From the NCBI RefSeq assembly GCF_021917145.1, contig NW_025813777.1:1-64000 (forward strand): a stretch of DNA of 64,000 bases, read 5' to 3'. The DNA comes from Hypomesus transpacificus (Eukaryota > Chordata > Actinopteri > Osmeriformes > Osmeridae). A program made the position numbers and the translations under genes. Every line of letters starts with the position of its first letter. Within the stretch, counting starts at the first letter, position 1. The notes beneath the pieces are model-generated. The model saw nothing but the letters and a program-made list of their open reading frames with translations. It was not told the origin of the DNA and did not search any database. Positions 45,325 through 64,000 of this stretch are shown here, piece by piece.

Positions 45325-47922
45325 TACTCAATTAACTGTGGTGACGTAATCGATGGTATGGCAGACAAACCTTTTATAGCCTCCCGTGAGCAACAAATGA
45401 CACAATTAACTCCAGTAGCCTCATATATGTAACAACCTAATACCAGACAAAACGTACTCTCAGTTATCTTTTAAATGAACGCATTGTGTACATTAATAAA
45501 GAACAAAGTTCATTTAGTTTGGCTTGCATGGCTTTATCTAAAAGGCTGTGCAAAATTGTATTTGTGTATTTGTTCACCTCTAGATGGCAGCAAATACCCT
45601 TAAACTGTCCTCCCAGAAGTCAGTCTGGCACACACTGGCACAAGCTTAAAATTATGTTAAATTTAAGTGGTAGGCCTTTGGAATATTTTAACAGACAATG
45701 CTTGACATGTAGCATTTAAACACTATAACACGCATATTGGGCGTGCTGTTTTAGCGCTAGACTTATTGAATCCCCGCCAGTTCATCCTCTGCGCGAGGCT
45801 CGAGACCTGTCCGACCCTAAACGCTTTCCCGGTGTTGGGCCATTGCAGGGCTGCTGTACGACGGTTAACCACTGCTGTTTATTTAGCCTACTTAAAATTG
45901 GTAAGTTTGTGTCACCGTCAAGCTTAGATAAAGGTTGCTGATGTCATACTTAATTTCATTCAAGTTTGTTAACAATATAAAGCTGTGCTGGGGCTATCTG
46001 TGCTGACTAGGTTAACTAGTGGAATTGTTTTAATTTGCCTTGTTAATCGACTACATTATCATCAGCTAAAATTAGACAGCTACTGTACTGTATATAGTTT
46101 AGCTAGCTGTCAGTCTCGTTTTGGCTAGCGACTCTCCGCAAACCGTTTAACTAATGTCAGTGACATGGCATTATCGTAATCTTCAACCCATCATGACAAT
46201 AATGTCTGTAGGCCATATCAATCATAGTGAAACATGTTTTATATCTTACCACTGGTGTGGGCTTATCAAGTACGTTTTAGTATAACGTTGTAGGCCACTA
46301 CAAGTTGTTGTAGCCTTAAAGGCAGGATAGACGCTTTACAAACCTAGGAAATGTAGCGTAAGTTTGAAAGGATTCAACCTAAAATATATCACTCCCTTCC
46401 TTCAAAGCCACTACTCCCAAACAAATGAAAGCGCTGCCTGACAACTGCTGGGAGGTAGACAGACAGACAAACAAGCAGCCCGTCCAATCATTGCATCATT
46501 GCATTCGTCCAATCATTGCATCCAATTATTAAGGTCGGTCTAAACTTAATGATTGGTTGTATTTATTACAATCCGGCGACATGCACAGAATTCTGATTGA
46601 TTGATTTTTTATTGTTAAACCTTTTGATTTATTGGTTGCTATCAGGATGTGCAGTTTATTTGAGCAAGTATTACAAAAAGTGCTGCTCAACCACATTGCT
46701 TACCCTGCCTTTAATTGAGTTGGGGGGGCATTCAGTGTAAAGCTAAATACCTGTTACAATAGTAGCTTTTTTGATGAAGGGAAACAAACACATATCAACT
46801 ATATGCTGTGTTATTGAACAAAATTGTTTCTCCAAATTTAGTTATGAGTTTACCTCTTACAAATGCATTAGTCTGCAATCATTACTGTGTTTTCAGTTAG
46901 ATCAATTTCTTTTTTCCATTTTAATTGTAATGTTAGTTGCTAGATAATAGTGCTGCAAGCACCAAAGTCAGCCTAGCTTCCATTATAGATGGCTTTGTGA
47001 TTAAACCCATATTATCATCACCTAAGGGCTAAACTAGATTTCAGTAGTATGTTTCCTCAGAGCATTACAAAAACAATAGTCATATAACTCACAAAAGATA
47101 ATACAGACATCACCCTGCTGATGGGAATTATCCCGTTTTATGGATGGTGTCCTTTTAATTTTGTCTTTCATGGCTTCTAGAATTGTTTAATACCTGCTCA
47201 AGTGGATCAGAGGAGAGGGGAATAGAAAGGCATTTTGAGCTCCCCCACCTCAGCCCCCCTCAGGTCACAATGTCAGTTTATGATAGTAGCAGATTCTAAC
47301 GGGATCATTTAATTCCTGCACATGATTTATAACAGGGCAGGTTAAATGGAGAAAAGGCACTCTTTTATGAAAGGATCATTGGCAGTGGAGACCTCCCACT
47401 TAAAAACCCAGTCATGATGATAAGGAGACTTGGGGGGGACCATCCACAGGTCAAATTAAATAACTTATATAATTTAAGCCAAATGACAGAACAATTTGTC
47501 CATTCAGCATTATGGCCCTGACCCCTATTAGACTCTAAGGACAGCTCCATATTCACCTTGATGGGTTGAAGATGTTATGTTCTCGCTCAGAAGTAGGGAG
47601 ACACTACGGACAGAACTGCCGCGCAAGACCCCCTCACATTAGAAGACTTCTGCTAGGATCGCCTTGGCTTTTAGTCATTAAAGGGTAACGAGTATCTTTT
47701 TTTCTTACTAAAATACAAAAATTATCGACAGTTACATGCTTGTGTTAAAGATAACTAACACGCAAGTAATCATATTTATTGTATGTTAGAATTATGAATG
47801 TGTGAACATTTTACAAATATACTGCATATCGCTTTTCACGATAGCTCTCTGAATGCACAATTCTAATTTAGATGATATATATTTATTTTAATTGTTGCTT
47901 GTATTGCTGTCTCAATGCACAG
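45325..47922 (+). promoter_or_regulatory. divergent DEPDC7/CCDC73 promoter region, CCDC73 non-coding exon 1 and first intron
   Basis: The two genes start back to back. A CCDC73 non-coding exon probably ends at 45900 before a consensus donor (GTAAGT at 45901-45906); its start, near 45780-45830, is relatively CG-rich. The next exon opens at 47923 after ctcaatgcacag. The intron carries TAGCTAG-type words (46010-46140) and the MITE-like element at 46316-46714. About 450 bp separates the DEPDC7 ATG from the presumed CCDC73 start. Confidence 0.5.
46316..46714. mobile_element. TTAA-flanked non-autonomous element (MITE-like), ~399 bp
   Basis: Begins TTAAAGGCAGGATAG and ends ACCCTGCCTTTAA, so the termini form an inverted repeat around TTAA. 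It is homologous along its length to 29178-31179 minus the Tc1 insertion. It contains no open frame of note and is probably mobilised by an enzyme in trans. It lies in the first intron of CCDC73. Confidence 0.65.
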
Positions 47923-47984
47923 AAGGTAAAAGGCAGTGTAAGTAAAGGTAGCAAAAGGAGCCAAGCCCCACCCTAAACGTTTTA

Positions 47985-59460
<11,476 letters not shown>

Positions 59461-59598
59461 TCCACCTACAGCTCAGCGAGTCCAATGACAAGGATGTTTG
59501 TTGAATGATTTTTTTAATGAACATGTTCATGTTTGTGAAGTTATACGTTTTGGAGTGTTTACTGTTTGTGTTGTACTGCGGTTTTTCACTGTTTCACA

Positions 59599-59604
59599 AA
59601 TAAA
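59599..59604 (+). terminator. ccdc73: CCDC73 polyadenylation signal (AATAAA)
   Basis: Exact AATAAA 139 bp after the stop codon, followed within about 25 bp by a TG-rich element (gacagtctgtgttttt). Confidence 0.7.
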
Positions 59605-59844
59605 TGTGAACTTGACTTGTACGTTGACAGTCTGTGTTTTTACACGGCTTTCAAACTTTTTGTTCTCCAAAAAAGATAATTGAGGCTCGACAGTAGAATG
59701 GAACATACTTTTAAGGACAACAAATAAAGTGACCTTAATGTAATGCACTGTGCCGCTGTTCCATGGCATTAAGCCAGGCTGGATCTGATCACTATCAGAA
59801 GGAAGGGGAAAGTGCCACGACTTAATTGTTTACAAGCTAATTAA

Positions 59845-60060
59845 TGTTAATTACTCCTGTGCCAATCTGGCTGGGGTCTCGCAGGGACTTTAACGACGGC
59901 GGCAGCGCTCACCTCCAGAGTGGAGCTAGATTCACAGTGCGGGGCCGCTATAACTTGGCGACTAATTGGAGTGTACAAGACACGGGAATCAATTAGCGCA
60001 CATTAACCCAAATTAACAAATGCAAATGAGCCTCTCATTAAGTTTATGTCCCTCCTTATT
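59845..60060. promoter_or_regulatory. candidate conserved non-coding element (homeodomain/octamer-rich)
   Basis: Dense TAAT/ATTA cores (gctaattaatgttaattac, gactaattgg, caattag, cattaa) and an exact octamer-type ATGCAAAT near 60020, set among non-repetitive unique sequence. This is typical of vertebrate developmental enhancers. No conservation could be tested. Confidence 0.3.
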
Positions 60061-60714
60061 TTGTGTGGAGGCAAAGGAGACCATATGGACATGTGTTGAG
60101 GTGACACAGGCAGTGACATGTGCTGCTCGCAGGCCTTCCACAGTCGTTGGGGCGAGTGGCTGAGTCACAGAGCAGCAGACACACTGCAGCAGGAGGGTTG
60201 CATGGGAAGCTACAGGCTCGGGTTAGACAGCAGAGCAGGGGTCCTTTTACCGTTATCGTGTGACTGGCTTAAGGGATCTGTGACGTGATTGATAGAAAGG
60301 TTTGCAACCTGCGACCGTATTGTGAACGGAATACTGCTGTTATCACGGTGGTATGTTATCATGCTGTGTTACTAATATCAGCAGAGGTTGAGAAGTCTTG
60401 GGGCAGTTGCACGGTTCACTACCATGTACTGTATGTTCCCTTTTGTACTCAAGCTGCAGTTCTCAACTCTTAACATTATTCATCGCTTGCCCCAAATTAA
60501 TGGCACACCTTTTGATGGTGGCACAAGGTCCATTGAGGTCCATCTTACTACACTTACTCATTATGAATACGTCACAATGTTAATGCCCCCATAAAGAAAT
60601 CTGATGCGTTTGAGTGTCTCTCTACCCGCGGTACTGACCCTTATCTTTGGGAGGGAGGGAGGGAGTTTGGGAGGGGGTGTGGGGGATACGAGACAATATA
60701 GAGAGCAATTTTAA

Positions 60715-60755
60715 TACACACACACGCACACCAATACACACTTGCTCTCTCTGTT

Positions 60756-60790
<35 letters not shown>
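60715..60790. repeat. (AC)n microsatellites
   Basis: Two AC runs separated by a ctctctctgttcc spacer. Confidence 0.9.
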
Positions 60791-63477
60791 ATTATGAAGT
60801 AGTGGTCCTTTGAAACAGTCAATTACACTTGGGTGCGGGAGGATACTGGGTGTTAATTAGCAGAGGGTTTTTATATAGCGTGTAAATAAAGAGCCTGCTG
60901 ACATTCACATTCCATCAGCATGTCCTGAGACCCCAGCAAATTAGTGTGTGTGTTTGCTTCAGTGGGTTCTGTGTGCATTCACCTCACTTTAGAATAACAC
61001 ACTCTCCCAACAGCAGTGAGGTATAGATGGTCTGGGAATGAGGGCTATCTTGACCTTACCACTTGGCTGACAAGCTAGGTCTGATGCTCAAGTGTTACCA
61101 CCCAAAGGCTGTATCCCTAAATTTGTTCTAGATTCTCAGTATTCTACATTTTTTTGTAATTGTAAATGATGACCCAAAATAGATGTATAGATGTATTTTT
61201 ATTTTTAGACCTGATATGTAATATTCATACGTGGCTAAACACATCAGTCCTGTTCTTGATTCCAACATGTCTTTACTAAAGAAGAGGGTTGGAAATTTGG
61301 TGGTAAATGTTTTATTAATTTTTTGCCTCTGGTGGATGTGGTGTTTTTGGTGAGTGGAGAAGGAAGGAATGCCTGTGCCCAAAATAGTCTTTGTGGCTCT
61401 GCTCAAGATGCCAGAGCAAGCCTTGGTGGGTAACTTCAAAGTAATTAAAACTGACAAAACAGAAAACGATTTACGCATACCATAATATTGTTTTAAACCA
61501 TGAAATTAAATACTTATTTAATGAATGTGCATACAGTGTTTTATTTGGCAACTAGCACTCGCAGCACCAATCTATTTTGGCATTTTCCCATCGCAAATAA
61601 TACATAGCCATGATATTTTGAAATGGGATTAAAAGGTACTGGCGAAAAGGCAAGGGTAGCTAGCCTTTTCACTAACCCCACGTACCTTTTCACAGTGGTC
61701 TAAACCATTTCAACAAATCTGTGAGCTACCTTTAAAGGTATGTTTTTTCTCAATGCAGGGAGGGATAAAAAAAACTGGGTTATGAATCGCTTTCGGCATT
61801 TCAGAATGTCCCAAATAAAACGTAATAACCCCAACCCTAAACCTTTCAGCTGAAATATTTCTTTTCACAGCTAAAACTGGTTTGTTAACACATTTTTTAA
61901 TTAGGCTTTTGGTAGTTAGCTAATGCAACATTTCCGGGTTGTCCTAAACAGTAACTCTGCAATAAAGCCACTACTGTGAAGACGACACCTCAACACTACT
62001 TCTTCATCACAGGGAGTTACGAGTTAAATTCTTGCCTGATTTACTGTCCCATGTTATTGGAAATCTGTAAAAGCTAAAAATAAAAAAAGAGAAAGAAAAT
62101 AGTTTTATTTGGCATTTTTCTGCAACCTTCAACTAAACGATGGAGCCTTTTAAATAAATGTCTGATGCTTGTTGGGAGATATATCCTGAGGTTATAGAGC
62201 AATGTTTTGTCATATTATGCCTCTTTGCCTCAAAAGCCATCACAGTAAATCTAACAGGAGAATCTTATTAAAGTGAAGAGAAAGCGTTGTGTAAGAGTGC
62301 AGTTCTGCCTCTCTTAGAGCCTCATAAAGAGAAATACTGCAGCTGCTGAACTATGAAAACACTTACATGAGTGCGCTACACTGTTGATTCAGGCAAGATG
62401 GCTCCCACTCGCCATGTACAGTAAATACATTTTTTGAGCAGTTTCTGATGAGTAATCAGCTTAAAAAGCCTTGACTAGAATCATTAGAAATGACTCTATA
62501 TAAAACCAAAGTGGTTTTACCTTTCCGTCTATCCCATAGACTAAAGTATTTTATGTTTGTTTGTTTTTTGAATATTTTGAGGAATATTATGAGTTTTATT
62601 TTATCGGTCCTCCACTTTTGTTTTACGTTACAGTTGTTGTACTGTAGCGTATGCGGCCAGAAGTGTTTGCAACAACCACGGTCTCCTAAACATACTAACT
62701 TTTACCACCTGATGAATAGATGGCTTTACCTTTCCTCACCGGGGCTTTACATGACTGACTACACTTTTTAGTCCCGCTTGTGCCTGTTCACAGCTGTGAA
62801 TCACTTCTGTAACCCTCCACCCCTACATACATACACACGCACACACACACGCACACACACACACACTAACCCACCATGGAGAATTGAGAAGACAATCTCA
62901 GAGACGTCCCCCACTGTCAAAGGTCACCAGAGTTTAAAGTTCACACTTCACATCATTTATATGCTCTTAAATAAGCCCTGTACCCTGGCCCCTAGTGTCC
63001 CCGCCGCCTCGCATTTTTTTCACACAGTTATCAGACTTTTCAAATTATGAGGTACTGTACCACTGACCCCCCTCCCCCCTCCAGCCCCCAGCCCTCTACA
63101 GATGCGGCCAGGGAGAGATAGTGAAGAGAGGGGGGCTAATACTCTCCGGACGGTTCGCTTGATTGAATTATACTCCTTCAGGACCACCACAGCAGCCAGC
63201 ATACGTTTCTGATTTCAGCTGCGAGGTTGTGAACATCACATGGGGTACATGGTCCTCCCACAGACGGGCGGTATGTCACTGATGCCTGTATATACGGTGG
63301 TGTGTGTGTGTGTGTATGTGTGTGTGTTTGTGTGTGCGCTGTCTGCCCCGTAAATGATGAATTTTGGGGTTGTGATTGAGGGCTTGGAACTGGAGCTGGG
63401 TCTTAACCTGTACGCCGTCTTGCATTAGCTGGGTCCCCCCATTGAGGTGTCAGCCCATATGTCTTTCACTGCGGTTC

Positions 63478-63625
63478 AACACACACACACATACCATGAA
63501 TTGGCACATACACTGTTTCAACACACACCATATCACATACAATACATATACACACACACACACATACCATGAATTGGTACGTATACAGTTCCAACACACA
63601 CAAGCTCAAATACTTATATATATAT

Positions 63626-63660
<35 letters not shown>
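63478..63660. repeat. AC microsatellites in a repeated ~85-bp context
   Basis: ACACAC runs and the phrase cataccatgaattgg both occur twice (about 63491 and 63563), so a longer unit seems duplicated around the AC runs. Confidence 0.8.
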
Positions 63661-63892
63661 CTAACACATCTCCTAAGCCCTGAGCACGTGCAGAGACACA
63701 CACACATGATTGAAAACACTTTTGCACTCCAGGGGATCTAGTAAAAGTGCCCTGATCCTCCCCTCCTGGCCTGGCGTCCGCATCACACACTCTGCATGCT
63801 CCACACAGGCCCACTCCTCTAAATCACTCCCTCCAAATGGCATGCCAACATCCATTAGGCTACAAATGTCTCTAGTTACCAACTTGTAAATG

Positions 63893-64000
63893 TTGTAGAG
63901 TTAGTGGTGTTGTGAAGTTAATGGTGTTGTGGAATTTCAGAGTTGGTGGTGTTGTAGAGATAGTACCGTTGTCGAGTTGGGTTGGTGTAGAGTTAGCTGT
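63893..64000. repeat. degenerate minisatellite (gagttagtggtgttgt), cut by window end
   Basis: About five imperfect copies of a unit near 20 bp built on gttggtggtgttgtaga, continuing to the right edge. Confidence 0.75.

Larger units (their letters stand above)
59605..64000. other. intergenic region right of CCDC73
   Basis: About 4.4 kb with no supportable exon. It contains AC/GT microsatellites at 60715-60790, 62833-62872, 63296-63340 and 63478-63660, and a tandem repeat at the right edge. From human synteny EIF3M would be the next gene, but nothing here can be assigned to it. Confidence 0.5.

Overview
This window is nuclear DNA from a bony fish, most probably a teleost. The genes are split by GT-AG introns, microsatellites and minisatellites are dense, and an intact fish-type Tc1 transposon is present. 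Four proteins can be rebuilt exon by exon with every intron phase closing, and all four are typical vertebrate genes. Family names come from protein blocks recalled from memory; no database search was possible.

Layout, left to right. (1) 317-11268, minus strand: the first two coding exons of a secreted or membrane protein, separated by a ~10 kb intron full of simple repeats. From position and exon phase it is probably KIAA1549L; it continues off the left edge. (2) 12.5-36.8 kb, minus strand: HIPK3, a nuclear Ser/Thr kinase, with 16 coding exons (1260 aa), a 3' UTR of about 3.4 kb and a probable non-coding first exon near 36.7 kb. Its introns hold a Tc1 transposon (29478-31138, + strand, intact transposase) and several minisatellites. 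Two of these minisatellites are built from copies of the adjacent exon end with its splice donor. (3) 37.9-41.2 kb, minus strand: TCP11L1, 9 coding exons, 481 aa. (4) 41.7-45.3 kb, minus strand: DEPDC7, 10 coding exons, 545 aa. (5) 45.8-59.6 kb, plus strand: CCDC73, 19 coding exons, ~1032-1036 aa, divergent from DEPDC7. (6) 59.6-64 kb: no gene seen; one homeodomain/octamer-rich block near 59.85-60.06 kb could be an enhancer.

The order CCDC73 / DEPDC7 - TCP11L1 - HIPK3 - (KIAA1549L), with these orientations, matches human 11p13. PRRG4, QSER1 and CSTF3, which lie among these genes in human, are absent here. That fits one of the two paralogous segments left by the teleost genome duplication. The genes are not known to form one pathway; they are a conserved neighbourhood.

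The most interesting signals are the splice-donor minisatellites in HIPK3, the Tc1 copy nested in a TTAA-flanked MITE-like element whose second copy at 46.3 kb shows the empty site, and a MITE-like element ending 16 bp from a CCDC73 exon. No bacterial, viral or CRISPR-type system was found.
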